Counted from the first letter of the stretch, positions 10,715 to 23,540 are shown. The stretch: DNA of 64,000 bases from Perognathus longimembris pacificus (GCF_023159225.1 NC_063172.1:62802828-62866827); one strand, 5' to 3'. A program made the numbers and translations. Notes: generated by a model from the letters alone, not told the origin.

Positions 10715-13700
10715 CAGGAGGCGCCCTACTCGAGGGCACGCCATGTCTTAGGTTGCCCCCCTCCATTGGGGGTCTTACCCGTCCTGGGCCACGCCCTAGC
10801 TCTTCAGGCTAATCTGCCTGCCGGGCTGACCAGCCCGATGAGAGGACTCGGGGAGAGTGGGATTGGCACTTGAAAGAAAGCCCTGATCATTTTTCTCTCA
10901 TGCCAGCGGACCTCAGTGAGCAGCAGGTCCTAATGTTCACGTGACTAGCCTCATGGGGTTCCTAGATGGCTAAAAGGCCAAAGGCCACTTGTTATCTAGA
11001 CAGCTCTGGCCTATCACTTACAATATAAGAGACCCATGTGTCTAGCACAGGGCAATGTAAACATAATGTAAATGGGAGCATGAAGCAGACATGAGCATAA
11101 GCAATCGTAATACAAGGCAAATGCAAACATGAGCAACTGTAACACATGAGCAATTACAACACAGGCACAAAGCAGCGGAGGGTCTCTTATCTGGCTCAGT
11201 CCATAGGAGACAGAGGAATCCTGGTCCATTCTGCTGTCACTCAAGGTAGTGCAGATGGCTCTCCCTTCCCTCGATGGTGAGGTAGAGGCGGGTTCAGGTC
11301 CTGGCGATGTGGCAGCCAGGGTGCTGGTAACTTAACGGTTGCGGTTAGTAAACACTTTATAGTAAACAGTGCAGCAAGGTGCCAATCCCTTGCTTATTGT
11401 AAACATTCATCATAAAACATTAAGGTGTCCAAATCCTTTAGCTCCTATTTCCCTCCAATGGGGGCCCACATCTATCTTTTGGCTTCAGGACCCAAGAAGT
11501 CTAGCTAATGTGGACATAGGGCCATATGTTGAATGTTAATTCAATATATTTGCTGCAACCCAGTGATCAACATCTTGCCCTCACAAAAGACCAGTTATAA
11601 ACTTCTATATTAGCCAAAACTGGAGTAGCCTATTACATAAATCCATAGGTCACTGGTGTCTGAATGTCTGAGTATATAAATCCCCTGTTTATGTCATGAT
11701 TGGTTCAATAAGTGCAATAAAATAGCAATTATGGGGTACCACAGTGATATTTGCATTATGTTTAGGAAAACTATCCTGCTTGAGCTGTAGGGCCCAGGAA
11801 AGAAATCTAGAAAAGGAGTTGGCTTAAAGAAGAACAGAATCTCCAAGATTCCAGTGTAACTTACCTATCAGTAAATGACCAAGTGATACTCAAAGGCAAT
11901 GCTGTCATAACAAGGAGAGCTTAGTGTTAGCTTTTAATGGTGACCAAATGTGTAAATCTTGTATAGAGAGACTCTGCTCTTAAGTGTATTCATGAGCATC
12001 ATGTATGCTGTCATGTAATCTGTTCGTGGTCTAACCGTAGCAGAACCAAGCAGAGATGCATACATTGATTCTTCCTGCCACTTGGTTGTTTAAGGTGGTC
12101 TTTGACAGACATTTTTCAATGAACATTAAATGTGATTTAAAGACTGAGTTTTTGTGCACTATCACCACACATCCAGAAACAGAGTTTGTTTCCAGATATT
12201 CATTCTTCTTTTTCCAATCTTATTTTGTTGAGGCTCGTTTCCAATCAGCCAAGACATTTGCTACTTCCCAAGGGTAATTTCTACTGAAGGACACTTTTAT
12301 CTACCTAAAAAATAGATGGCTCATTTTACAGTCCACAGCCATATCACCTGAGAGCAACTCCCTTCCCTAATATGTGTTAGGGCTACACCTGCATAAAGCA
12401 ATTAGGTCAACACTTAGCTAGTACCATGATATAACCAAGGAACCATCCCAGAGTTCTTTATTCTTCACCATTTTGTTGCAGGAAGCCTCTTAGGAGTCAC
12501 GGAAATGAGTAGTGTCCTGAGCTAATGAAGTAGGTATCATAGGCTTGATTTACCTGCTTTTTGTGGCTTTTCAGGTCAATCCTCAATGTATAACTTCTAC
12601 CAAGCAATAGACTACTGCTGTGGTCACCTGTTCAGTACTCACTAGCCCAACTCTGTTCATATCCAATTATCAAGGTTGATCAAACTGAAGTCAAGTCATA
12701 TCCCATAGCCAGACAGTCACTTGATAAAATACAATTAGCATTTCCATATAATACATTTTATTATTTAAGTATCAGTATTTAGTCATAGGCTTGAAGAGTT
12801 ATATATGGTTAAAATTTTATCTGAAGCGGTAAGCCTTAAACCCACAATAATGAAGGAAACATAAAAGCACAAAATAAAATATGAAGCTTATCTGGTTTGT
12901 TAAATATGAGCATATCAAATTTTACAAGTTTAGGCTTTATGACATTGTCATAAGCTACCCAAATAGTCATCCAAAGGAGTTTATTTTGGAGAAGTTGGAG
13001 GATTTGCAATAATGAAGAATATTCATCTCTTTATGCAAGAAGTAGACAAAGTTTCAAAAAAAAAAAAGCTGTGCTATAAAGCCAGAAAAAATAGCAATTA
13101 GTTCATTTTCCAACCCATTTAAATAAATCACCATAAATTAGTTTTTCAGAAAATATTGCAGCATTTTTAATTATAGTGTAGTCCTTAACAAAATTTTGCT
13201 AAAATGTAGTCTTGTATAATGACCATTTTTTATTCAACAGAGTTCAGAGAGCAGACAGCTGTATTGCAGAGACAGCATAAACATTACAGAGAAACCTTTG
13301 CTTTTGCTCCATGAAATGATTAAATAACATCGTAGGCAAAACACACCATCAACTCATCATGTTTAGGCATCCAATACACATCACAGGATTGGCCAAGAAA
13401 TATAGCAGACAACGCTGTGGATTATAAACCAGAGCAGAATGAGTTTTCTTCAGCCCTTCTAACTCCTATCCTTTCAGTAACATACCATGTGTTCTAGGCC
13501 TATGTGTAGTAACTTGTGGCTTCAGACAAGGTAGCTAGGGATGAGACAAGAATGCCCTATTGCAAGACCAATTACAGTTAAGCAGTTAGTGACCAAAATG
13601 TACCTCACCAAGTTTACAACCAACGTTGATTCCAATTGACGGTTCCTGAAAAATCCTTGCTTCCCCTTACCCTCCCTGACATACTGTACTCTACTTGAAG

Positions 13701-13983
13701 TCTAAGTGTGTGCGTGTTGCTTTTGCAGTACAGGAGGATAAATAACTTGACTCCCGTGGCTTCGCTCTCTGGGGAGGTAGCCTGCTTTGTGGAACAGCAC
13801 ACACCATCTGCCCGGGGTGGTGCTCATTTTTCTGTATCAGCTGAAAAGGCTGAGGGAGGCTTTGGCTGACAGTGGGAGTCTATTTCTCTCTCCAAATCTT
13901 CCCAGTTACCCATCAACTCTCCTCAGGAAACCAGGCTCAAGCACCCCACCATTTACGGAAAAAATGTATGTTCAGTAGTTACC
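10715..13983. other. No recognisable gene; first about 0.8 kb may be ERV-derived
   Basis: 10,715-11,500 stays GC-richer than its surroundings ('ccattgggggtcttaccc', 'gaggtagaggcgggttc') and may be internal sequence of the same LTR-type element, but no gag, pol or env motif could be read. From about 11,500 the sequence is ordinary AT-rich DNA without repeats I can name. Confidence 0.35.
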
Positions 13984-14180
13984 TAATGCTTTATATTTAT
14001 ACAATATAATCCTCATGGGAAACTCAGGATATAGCTACAATTGTACCATTTTATATATGGGAGAGATTAAGGTATAGCTGAATTAAATAGTGCATAACCG
14101 TGAAGTCCTATAGAGTCCCATATATGGAGAATATGAGATCCAAACTCAAATCTCGGGGTTGTGACTTCATCTCACGCTCT
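13984..14180 (+). mobile_element. Ancient MIR SINE
   Basis: Matches the MIR core in order: 'ctaatgctttatat', 'aatcctcatgggaa', 'accattttatatatggga', 'agattaaggtatagctgaa', and a diverged end 'ccaaactcaaatctc'. MIRs are fossils shared by all mammals. Confidence 0.65.
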
Positions 14181-14429
14181 GACTGCATTGGAAGGGCATC
14201 TGCTTCAGCATCTGCCATTGTTCCATGATTTGTAGACATATTGCTATTGGGCCAAAGAGAATGACGCCCTCACCTTCGTCTGTCTCAGATAGCAAAGCAC
14301 CAGAGAAAACAAACTGTATGGTAGCTTATTTCCCTTTCAGAAAAGGTAGACTACAGCAGTATTATGTATTCTGTTTACTTTGATGATGAACAAAAAGATT
14401 TTATTAAATGTGTAAAGGAATCATTTTGA

Positions 14430-15361
14430 GATATAAATTTTTCTCTGAGTACTGCCTTTGCTGTGTCCCAAAGGAGCTGGTACTTTGTTGAACTTGGAAT
14501 TCAACTTGGTTGAATTCCATAAACATTTGAATTTCCGTTTTAATTTCTTCAATGACCCTCTGATGGTTCAGCAGTGTGTTGTTTAGTCTCCATGAATTGT
14601 AGTATTTTCTGTGGTGGCTGATTGAGTTGAGCTCTAATTTTATTCCATTGTGGTCTGAGAGAATGCAGGGAATGGTTTGGATACTTCTGAATTTGTACAG
14701 ATTTTCTTTGTGCCCTAAGATGTGATCTATTTTGGAGAATGTTCCATGTGCTGCCGAAAAGAATGTGTATTCTGTTGTTGCTGGGTGGAATATTCTGTAG
14801 ATGTCGATTAAGTCTAGTTGGTCTATGCAATTATTTAGTTCTGTGGTTTCTTTGTTCAGTTTTTGATCTGTCCAGAGGTGATAGTGAGGTGTTAAAGTCC
14901 CCAACTATCAATGTGTTTGGGTCTATGAGTGTTTTTAGAATCAGTAGTGTTTGTTTGATGAAGTTGGGTGCTCCTGCATTTGGTGTGTAGATATTTAGAA
15001 TGGTTATATCTTCCTGTAGGAGAGATCCCTTTACTAGTATGTAGTAACCTTCTTTGTCTCTTCTTACCTTTTTTAATTTGAAGTCAATTTTGTCTGATAC
15101 TAGGATTGCAACTCCAGCCTGCTTATGGGGGCCATTTGCTTGATAGATTTGATTCCAGCCTTTCACTTTTAGAAGATGTTTACTTTTGCTGGATAGATGT
15201 GTCTCTTGGAGGCAGCAGAAAGATGGATCTTGATTTTTGATCCAACTTATGAGCCTATGTCGTTTGATTGGAGAATTAAGTCCATTAATGTTGAGAGCTA
15301 GGATAGATGATCGTTTGTTCCTTTCATTATCACTATCTTGCTTAAAGCTTTGTCTTCCCAT
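14430..15361 (-). pseudogene. L1 ORF2 5' fragment (endonuclease domain), frameshifted
   Basis: Starts at an ATG at 15,361 and reads into the apurinic/apyrimidinic-type endonuclease domain: [25 protein letters not shown] (catalytic Glu region), GDFNTSLSPLDRS (catalytic Asp region). A frameshift at about 14,880 moves the reading to another frame, which continues with IDIYRIFHPATTEYTFFSAA, SKIDHILGHKEN and ILSDHNGIKLEL (the His of the active site). A further shift occurs near 14,450, then the element ends. No reverse transcriptase domain is present, so the fragment cannot be functional. Confidence 0.88.
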
Positions 15362-15379
15362 TTCTTGATCTGATGTTTA

Positions 15380-16472
15380 CTATTTAGGGTTCATTTCTCT
15401 GTTTATATTGGGATCTTGATTATTTTCCCTGTATAGTACATCTTTGAAGATTTTCTGTAAAGCTGGTTTGGTGGAGATATATCGTTTCAGTTTTTCCTTA
15501 CTGTGGAAGACTTTTATTTGACCTTCGGCTATGAATGAGAGTTTGGCTGGGTACAGAATTCTTGGTTGATAGTTATTTTTATTTAGAGTTTGGTATACTT
15601 CATTCCAGGCTCTCCTTGCTTTCATGGTCTCTGCTGAGAAGTCTGGGGTAATTCTGATTGCTTTTCCTTTATATGTGATTGTTTTCTTCTCCCTAACAGC
15701 TTTGAGAATTTTTTCCTTGCTCTTTACTGAACCTGTTTTGATCACTATGTGTCTGTGGGATGTCCTATTCTGGGCTGGTCGGTTTGGGGTTCTAAATGCT
15801 TCTTGCATATGTATAGGCCTTTCCTTCTGGATATTTGGGAAGTTCTCAGCTAATATTTTGTTAAATAGGTTGCCTATCCCATTCACCTCTTTATCCAAGT
15901 TTTCCTCAATACCTATTATCCTTAAATTGGGCTTCCTGATCGTGTCTTGAATCTCCTGTAGCGATCTGTTTTGTTGATTGGACTGGATTTGTATTGATTT
16001 TTGATCTTTCTCCATAGAATCTAAGGAATCTTCAGCTCCTGAAATTCGATCCTCTGCTTCAGTTAGTCGGGACTGTAGGCTAGCTACTTGATTTCGAATC
16101 TCTTTTCCTTCTGACTGGTCTTTCCTGATGATTTCCATGTCATTTCTTACATCCTGTATGGACTTCTTTACTTCATTAACTTCATTAATTTGGTTTTGAG
16201 TCTCTCAAATCTTTAAGCTGGTTAGCTATCTTTTCATTTGACTCTTGAAGTTCATTTATCTTTCTATTTGTGGATGCCATGAAATTCTCCATTAATTTTT
16301 GCTTTGCCTCCTCACGCTCTAGCATAATTGACTGAAGAGATTCAAACTTTTCATTTATCATGCTTATCAGTAGACTTTGTAGAGCATTTTGAGGGTTCTC
16401 TTCTATGTCTTTGATTGACTGCTCTGCTTCCTGCTTGTTTTGAGTGGGGGATAAGACTTCATTGTTTGCCAT
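15380..16472 (-). pseudogene. L1 ORF1, complete span with one frameshift
   Basis: An ATG at 16,472 opens a 95-codon frame rich in heptad-like Leu/Glu/Lys/Gln (start of the coiled coil). After a frameshift between about 16,185 and 16,140, a 252-codon frame continues through the rest of the coiled coil into the RRM ([36 protein letters not shown]) and the C-terminal RNA-binding domain (GKAIRITPDFSAETMKARRA, PRILYPAKLSF, KPALQKIF). The span of 1,093 bases is one more than a multiple of three. Wording is closer to mouse-type ORF1 than to the intact ORF1 at 41-42 kb. ORF2 follows after 18 bases. Confidence 0.88.
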
Positions 16473-16833
16473 CTTTCTTGTGTTCTAAAGGAATCATTTT
16501 GAAAATGTCCTTCTATGAGAATTCTTTCCTATTCTTTCAGTAAATTGATGTGTTTGAACGAAGGTGTATTAATTCATTTTAAGAGTATGATTCTTTCCTT
16601 TGTTATAGCCACAAAACACTGGAAAATTTGTAGTGTGAAAAGTATTCTAAATGAAAAAAAGCAGGAAAACAAAGCCTTCAGTAACTGATAAAAGTTTAAA
16701 AACAAAATATCAGCTTTAAATATTTTTTTATTTTATTTGGTGAAGTCGTAGTTTTTTACTTGGGTTTGAATGCCTTACTTTGGTGACCTAGAAAGTCACA
16801 AATGACTGACATATATCCTATCATCCTCTTTAA

Positions 16834-17030
16834 CTTTTTTTTTTTTTTTTTTTTGCTTTTTTGGTCAGGAGGGTTGAAATTAAAGCCTCACAGTTGCTAT
16901 GCTGCAAATCTACCACTTGAACCTACCACTTTCATCCTGGGTTTTGTTGTTATTGTTTTCGCCGATTATTTTGAAGATAGAATCTCATTATCTTTTCTGA
17001 CTGGGCTGAAATCAAGGGAAAGTGGTTTTG
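16834..17030 (-). mobile_element. Very old B1-like/Geo composite SINE
   Basis: A T19 run at about 16,836-16,854 is the reversed tail. Following it are diverged Geo words ('ttgaaattaaagcctcac', 'ctaccacttgaacc') and weak B1-like text to the right. Similarity is partial. Confidence 0.5.
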
Positions 17031-18780
17031 TTAGTATAAAAGAACACGGATATGTTGTTTTAATTACAGTGTCATGGCGTAAGTATGTATATAGCTTGCA
17101 GAGAAACTAGCCAGGAGCAAGGACATCATGATAGAAGAGTGTACTGACAGAGCAAGGTTAAAGAAAAAAAAAAAATAGATGGAGAATAGAGTTGGAGATG
17201 GTGGCACAGATGAGAGGAGAGAACCTTATTCTTTTAGACGGAGTGAAAGTGACATGCTTGCCAATAAAAGTGCTAAACCAATGCCTCTGTGTCTACTAAC
17301 AAAAGGCTGCCTTGTCAGCTTCAAATTTGTCCAAGTCTGACCAGCTTCTCTTCCCTGGTGAAAAACAGACAAGGATTCTTTGATTTCTCAGTATCTCCAA
17401 ACAAGAGCAAAGTCATAAAATTCACACAGGAAGGGCACCTTTGATTTGGGCTGGACTTCAGGTATTTTTCTTCTGACTTCTCTTTAGTGTTCAGTACTAA
17501 AGGTAAATAAGAAGACTGGCAAATCAATATTAGAGATAATGATGTTTTCCTAATTCCGCAGTTACCCTGACCTTGAAGTTCCATTAAGAAGTAAATAAAA
17601 CACACACTTCACAACATTCCAGTCTATTTAATGTGACAAAACTGAATACATGGAAAAAGTAGCTCCAAAATACTTTTCTATTAAAACATATATCCAACTG
17701 CCTATAGCCATAAATCCTTTTACCCCTCATCTTGATATCTTCTTTTCAAGCGATTAAGTAAAACAAGAAAATCGGCAAGCACAAATCATTGTTGCAACAA
17801 CAGTTACTTCAGGGAAGTTGAATAATACACTTCTTCCATCCAAGTGCATTCTCAGAACTTAACAGCAAACAAAAAAAAATTGTCTCTATGTTGATGTACC
17901 TCATGTTCTGTTCAGTGGCAATGGCTGTTCTATGTAAATTAGCCAAGGAAACTGTGAAAAGAGAACATCTTTGCTAACATCTGCCTGCAAATGTTCTGAG
18001 CACTCAGCATTTGAATCCATGTGGCTAAATACAAATGTTAATGATTCCGAATTAGATTGGATGGAGTGTTGAGACTGCCAAGTGTGACAAGGAGCACTGA
18101 ATGAGGCGGGAACAATCTGTGTGCTGGACACATTTCCTATGCAGGGTGAATGCTGAAGTGCAGAAACACTTGAAGGAAATCTATTTGTTAGCCAAAATGA
18201 TGCTGGTATATTTTAATTTGCTTTCTTGCTTCCAGGCTCAAACACCTGCTAAGTTTGATCTTTGTAAGGAGCAAAAAGCATGGGTTGGCTGGGATCAACA
18301 CGTTACAGAGAAACTGGAACTGCATGGTAATTGCCTTAATGGTCTGGAAACATGTACTACCTTCCCGATAGTTTGTAAACTGTGAGGTGTGCATAACACG
18401 GCTTTCCTTGTGTTTGCAGTAAGAGTCCTCATTGCATGCTACATAGTATCTGGGCTCTCAACTTGTGTGGCTCCTACCAGCTATTCCAGCCGGGACCACT
18501 TCCAGCATCGTTTGCTTTCATTTTCAGATCTCATCAGTTCTTTCCTGAATAAGAGCTTTCAAGAGCTACCTAGTGATCCTTGGATAAAGCTTAACATCCT
18601 TCACTAAGTTGGTCTAGGAAGAGTTCAATAATTCACTTCCCTACCTCTCCAGTGTAAACTTGGGCTATGCCTGGCTTACCTTCTATGTGTTTCCCTAACT
18701 ACTTCCCATCCTTTGACCACGATTCCAGTCCCTGAAGATCATCACTTGTGAGAAAAGCATAGTCCATGAGTAGCTATGGG
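17031..18780. other. Unique sequence, no gene seen
   Basis: No exon, RNA gene or named repeat could be supported. Open frames of 60-94 codons show no known motif. Confidence 0.45.
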
Positions 18781-18934
18781 TATGTTTTATGGTGGCTGCT
18801 CCAGGTGCTGGTCTTGAGGGTACCTTTCACACATGGCAGCCAGAGTGAGGGAGAGGTAACATGGCACATGACATGAAGGGATTCTAGGAGACCTGCGGGT
18901 GTGTGAGGTGAAAGATCTACAGGTGTAAAGCCCC

Positions 18935-19045
18935 GGGAAAGAAAGACAAAAGAACAAGGGCATAATTTCACATGGCATTTGAAAATAGCAACAACAGTGA
19001 TAAACCAGTTGTTCCCATAACTTCAAGTTTATTTCACGTACCATC
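18935..19045 (-). mobile_element. Inverted 5' piece of an L1 3'UTR (second lineage)
   Basis: Reads in the same orientation as the minus-strand L1 at 7,870-7,980: shared words 'gacaaaag', 'gcataatttca', 'agtaaaccactta/gataaaccagtt', 'cattacttggagtt/cataacttcaagtt', 'atttcac'. It faces away from the adjoining plus-strand 3' end. Confidence 0.65.
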
Positions 19046-19050
19046 TTAGG

Positions 19051-19438
19051 CCCTTTTGCTTTTGTCTTTCTTTCCAGTGGTTTTATAACCCTGATATCAC
19101 TGAAACTGATTTTAGTTCCCTGAATACTGTATATTTCTGTATTTGAACTAGGGAAGGGAAAGGGAATACCAAAATTGAGAGACAATGGATAAAAAGACAA
19201 ACCAATGCCATAGCAATACTTACAAAACTGCATGGTGTAAACCAACTGTACAACTCATGGGGTGGGGAGAAGGAAATGGGGAGGGGGAAGGCGGGAATGG
19301 GGAAATAGGTAAGGGAGAGGTGGGGGAAAATGAAGGAGGAGGTAACCAGTTGGATAAGAAGTGTACTCACTGCCTTACAGATGAAACTGTGATCCCTCTG
19401 TACCTCACTAATAATAAAGAAATGGAAAAAAAAAGAAA
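19051..19438 (+). mobile_element. L1 3' end (second lineage), 3'UTR and poly(A)
   Basis: Contains the same 3'UTR seen reversed at 7.5 kb: 'cccttttgcttttgtctttc', a G-rich purine tract at 19,256-19,345, 'actgccttacagatgaaac', 'ccctctgtacctcac', then AATAAAGAAATGG and an A9 run. Very short 5'-truncated copy. The G-tract has the spacing of a possible G-quadruplex. Confidence 0.8.
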
Positions 19439-19786
19439 ACTAATCTTCTCTCTTTTCATCAGTCATTCAGTAAATACCAAATAAATGTTGGCTCAATAAA
19501 AGAATGTTGAGTGTCAAAAAAAAAAAAAGAAGATTTCCAGATGCATCTATTAGCCACACAGAGGGCGACGCATAGGCTGTGGTAACAGGGCGTAAGTCTT
19601 AATGTCACTCTATTTGTGAGCAGATGTTGATTCCAGTAGAGTGAATTCTCAAAAATGCAGTTTCAAAAGGAAGAGAAAACAAAACCATATGCTGTGCAGA
19701 GTTTCACAACTAGTACTAAGCAATCTGTAATCAATGTAGCTCTCCATTTCTGTGTCCTAATCAGGATAGGAACATTACCTATACAA

Positions 19787-19833
<47 letters not shown>

Positions 19834-20320
19834 GACACACATGAAGACAGGAGCATGGATAAGGGCGGTGAGAAGAAAGGAAGGGACGGAATGGGAGCAA
19901 AGGCCTACGGAACAGCCACCAGAGGAGTAGGGACCAGGTAAAGTCATTCTGAAGGACACACGCAATTCCCCCTACCATATCCCTGCTCATGAGACTCGCA
20001 GTATATATTTTAAAATAAGGGAGCTTTTTATTATATAAAAAGAGTTTATATTATTAATGATATAAATAATTAGTATGTGTTTATTATAGAACGACAGGCC
20101 AAACCTATGCTGTGTTTTCTTCCAGCCACTCTTCACACGAGTTAGTTTTAGAACTACTTTTATGTTTTTACATAGTTGGTGACTTACTCCTTTTGTAGCA
20201 ATTTTCAGTGTGTCATATATTCTTCCCAAATGTCCATTTAAGTAACTACATTAATACCACTGGGATAATGAGAAAACAACTGACACTACACACACACACT
20301 TTCCTTCTATGGATATTGAA

Positions 20321-20323
<3 letters not shown>
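19439..20323. other. Unique sequence with one microsatellite
   Basis: Nothing supported except the (AC)n run listed separately and a short A12 run near 19,517. Confidence 0.4.
19789..19829. repeat. (AC)n microsatellite
   Basis: About 20 uninterrupted AC units ending in AGAG. Confidence 0.97.

Positions 20324-20400
<77 letters not shown>
20324..20400. repeat. Compound (CT)n(AT)n microsatellite
   Basis: About 22 CT units pass directly into about 13 AT units, then GTATATA. The AT part is self-complementary. Confidence 0.97.
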
Positions 20401-20401
<1 letters not shown>

Positions 20402-23400
20402 AAACAGAGTGACCATTGTCTTTGCCATCATCTTTTCCTAAGCTCTCAGGTTCTAAGCACTATCTGAAGAATTCCATAATGTTGTCTTTGCTGATTGCAG
20501 GGGTACCGATGACTTAAAAAAAAATTCTCAGACCCTGCCTTCTACACAGCAAGGGAGGAGACTTATCTCTGAAAGATCTATAATTCACTCCTGAAGTGAT
20601 AGCATAGCCCTGGCCCCTCATCAGTCAACTCTGCAGGACACCCCCATCTACAGCTGTGGGTGAGACTGTAAATAAAACATCTACATACAGTGCTGTCTGT
20701 TAGCATCAGGAAGTACAAAGGGTTATTCTGAAAAGTCAAGTTACTTTTTTTCCCTTCTTTATCTTGGTCTGAAAGCTTTACATTCACATCCAGGAGAAAT
20801 TTTATGATTGTTCTTTAGGGTAAGTTCAGATGAGCTGGTTATACCTGCATTGTTGGTCCAGTGATTATTTTCAATGATATTCTGAGTGGGTAATGATTTT
20901 TATTTCTTCAGAGGCTTTTATGCCCTCTGGGTGAAGAGAAAGCAATTCCCTTCCACATTGATACCTGTGTTCATTTTAAAAGTAGTAATAGCAATCAGGA
21001 ATCAACACATCTCTCCTTTTTTGTTCATTTTCCTACATTCTAACGTCATGGAATGAAACATGGTGACTAGGGAAATAAAACATATGTTGACACTTCAAAA
21101 ACAGTCTTACACTTACATAGGCACATTTTCTTTAGACCTCCATACAAATAATTGTTCTTTCATTTGCTCTTCCTTTGTGTGTTTGCACTTCAAAAATACT
21201 TTTTTTCCTTTGTATAGATTTATTCTTTAATCTGTTTGTGGGCTTTTGAGAAACAAAACAATGCTAATGATCACGTCAAATGGAATCTTTCCAGTATCCT
21301 GAGAAAGCCACACTCTCCTCAACAAAGTGAATTTTTGATCCTGTATAGAAAGTTATTTGATATTTGTAACATTATTATTTTAGGAGACTGATAAACTTAT
21401 GAGAATGCTCTGCACATGAACAAAAACTAAGATCTATGAGAAAAGGAGTTTCTCTCCAATATCCATGTAAACATAGTAAACTATTTAACTAACAATAAAA
21501 ACAGGAAATCCATTATTATTTAAGTAAAATTTCTACATTCACTGAGCTGAGTTTCACAGCTGCTTTATAACTGTTTAATCTGACAAGAAAGAGTGTAATA
21601 GTCTTTTAATGCCCCCATTAAATGTCTTTATAGTCAACACTATTAGTAAGTAAAATCTGAAAAGTTTAGTTTTTATCAAATAATAATTTTATATAAATTT
21701 CTCAACATTGACATCATATACTATCAAGAAGGTCATATCAGGGTTACCTGGTAACTTTTGGGATAAATAAGAGAGAAAGTATGAGAGTATCTCCATGTCC
21801 TAATAAATTGTGAAGTTAGGTAGGTTCTTCTTCTTCAACAAATGTTCTCGGGCTCTTGTGAGACACATAATTGCTTAAGGTAACTTTAATGACAATGTTA
21901 TAGATTCTCCTTTTTTTTCTTTAATGTTCATGTGCTACAATTTAGCCATTTTCTCATATAAATTTATTCTGAAGATAAAAATAAAGAAAAGCAAAATGAT
22001 TCACAAGTAAGAATATTAAGTTCAAAAATTATAGTCTAGTCTTTGAAATGCATACCTGAATAGAACATATAGCAAACACTGGAAGTGCTACCATTATATT
22101 TCTTAATTTAAAAAAATGAAACAAAATTTTCAGGGTGACACAAAGTTTGAATACTGTATCCTTGCTTCCTATTTGTCATTGTTATTTTGTTACCAAACGA
22201 GTGACTTTCAGATTTAACTGTTCTACATGGCTTTAATATGCATGTATATTCTGTAGCCTTTGGTAAAAATACATTGTAATTTTGAAACATTTTAAGGGGG
22301 ATAAAATTGATCTTTGAACCACTTGCATCTACTCAGATACATAATAAAAAATTTAGCATAGTGACATTTCAGCAACAATTCCCTATCATGGCATTGCTAA
22401 AGTTTTAAGTTTATTTTTTACATCGTGTATATATTTAAGTTAGGTAACTGCATTTAGTTTTTTATCTGAGCCACTGCTCAACAGTCCAGGTTCTCTACAC
22501 CATAATCCTGTCAGCAAGTGATTTGGGGTGAGGGTATAAATAAAAGACGTTTGTGTGGAGAGATTTTATTGGGTCTGCAACCTTCAGGAGTCACGGTCTA
22601 ATGTTACTGTGAATCAAAAACAAGTTACTTCTTCCCAAGAGGAGGTGCCTCTAAACACCAGATCCTCTGGAGTCCTCAAACTTCCAGTAGCTGACGGTGT
22701 CCACAAATGACAGAAAAGCCCAAGGCAGTGTTTCAGGATCCAAATGGTCTTCCTTCATCAGCTAAGTGTCAGGTAGCCACTGAGTCAAATCCTCCACCAT
22801 ATTTTCATCTCTTCTCTTCTCCTCCTCCTGCCTCTTCTCCCATGTTGCTTGCTCCGAGCTCAGAGTGCTCCCCTGTCTTCTGTCCTCGGAGCGGAAAGGG
22901 ACCTTAGTTCCTATGTAAAGTGGGTTATGGACCTTTGTGTCTGCCAGTGTCTGCAGGTGTTCTATGAAAAGTCAGGGTCAGGAAGTGCTCAATATTCAAC
23001 TAATTTGCTTTTGAACCACAGTATTTCTAAACTCCTTGGTTTGCACATCTAAGGCCACAGGCTGTAGGGTTGTTCACATTTATTTATCATAAAACTCTTT
23101 GTTAAAATCAGAAATATGTCTGGTATTCATGTTTTTCAGAAAACATTCTGTAAAATTGTCAGCTAAATCCAGCAGCATTTCTTTTTAAACAGCCTGTCTG
23201 GGAAGGAGTGGCTTGTTGATCATGTCATTTTGTTTTTGTTGTTGCTGTTTTGTTACCTCTGTTGGGTATAGGAACAGACACCGGGGAAAGTAGTTTTATT
23301 CTCATTTTTCTCTCAAATTAAACCTCACTGATTCCCTCTTATCTTCATTTATCTTAACCTAAACTGTGGTCTTTCAAGTCTAGAATCCAGTCCTCTTCAA

Positions 23401-23540
23401 TACAAACACAATAATCCTCTGCCCGTGAGGATTCACTCAGCTCTGAAAACCCAGGCACTCTTATCTGTGGCCCCCTGTAGGGTACTACACTATTTCTTCC
23501 CCAGTTGTCTCCAGGTGGTAGTAAAATATGATTCTTCTGC
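20401..23540. other. Unique AT-rich DNA, no gene seen
   Basis: No repeat or exon recognised over about 3.1 kb. The open frames at 22,707-23,052 are short, lack any motif I recognise and partly cover CT-rich text. Confidence 0.4.

Larger units (their letters stand above)
14430..16486 (-). mobile_element. L1 insertion (second lineage) lacking 3' end and poly(A), with perfect TSD
   Basis: AAAGGAATCATTTTGA is present at 14,414-14,429 and again at 16,487-16,502, bracketing L1 sequence on the minus strand. The insert begins about 14 bases before the ORF1 ATG, contains the whole of ORF1 and roughly the first 310 codons of ORF2, and then stops abruptly inside the region just after the endonuclease domain. 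There is no 3'UTR and no poly(A) run before the duplication. The top-strand site implied by the duplication (TC|AAAA, bottom-strand TTTT/GA) is a usual L1 endonuclease site. See the separate ORF entries and the finding on tailless insertion. Confidence 0.88.

Noticed and set aside
14430..16486. HAL1-type (ORF1-only) element
   Set aside because: It carries about 310 codons of ORF2, and both ORFs fit an ordinary L1 of the second lineage.
22707..23052. Overlapping frames that look exon-like
   Set aside because: Short, without family similarity, and partly over CT-rich low-complexity text.
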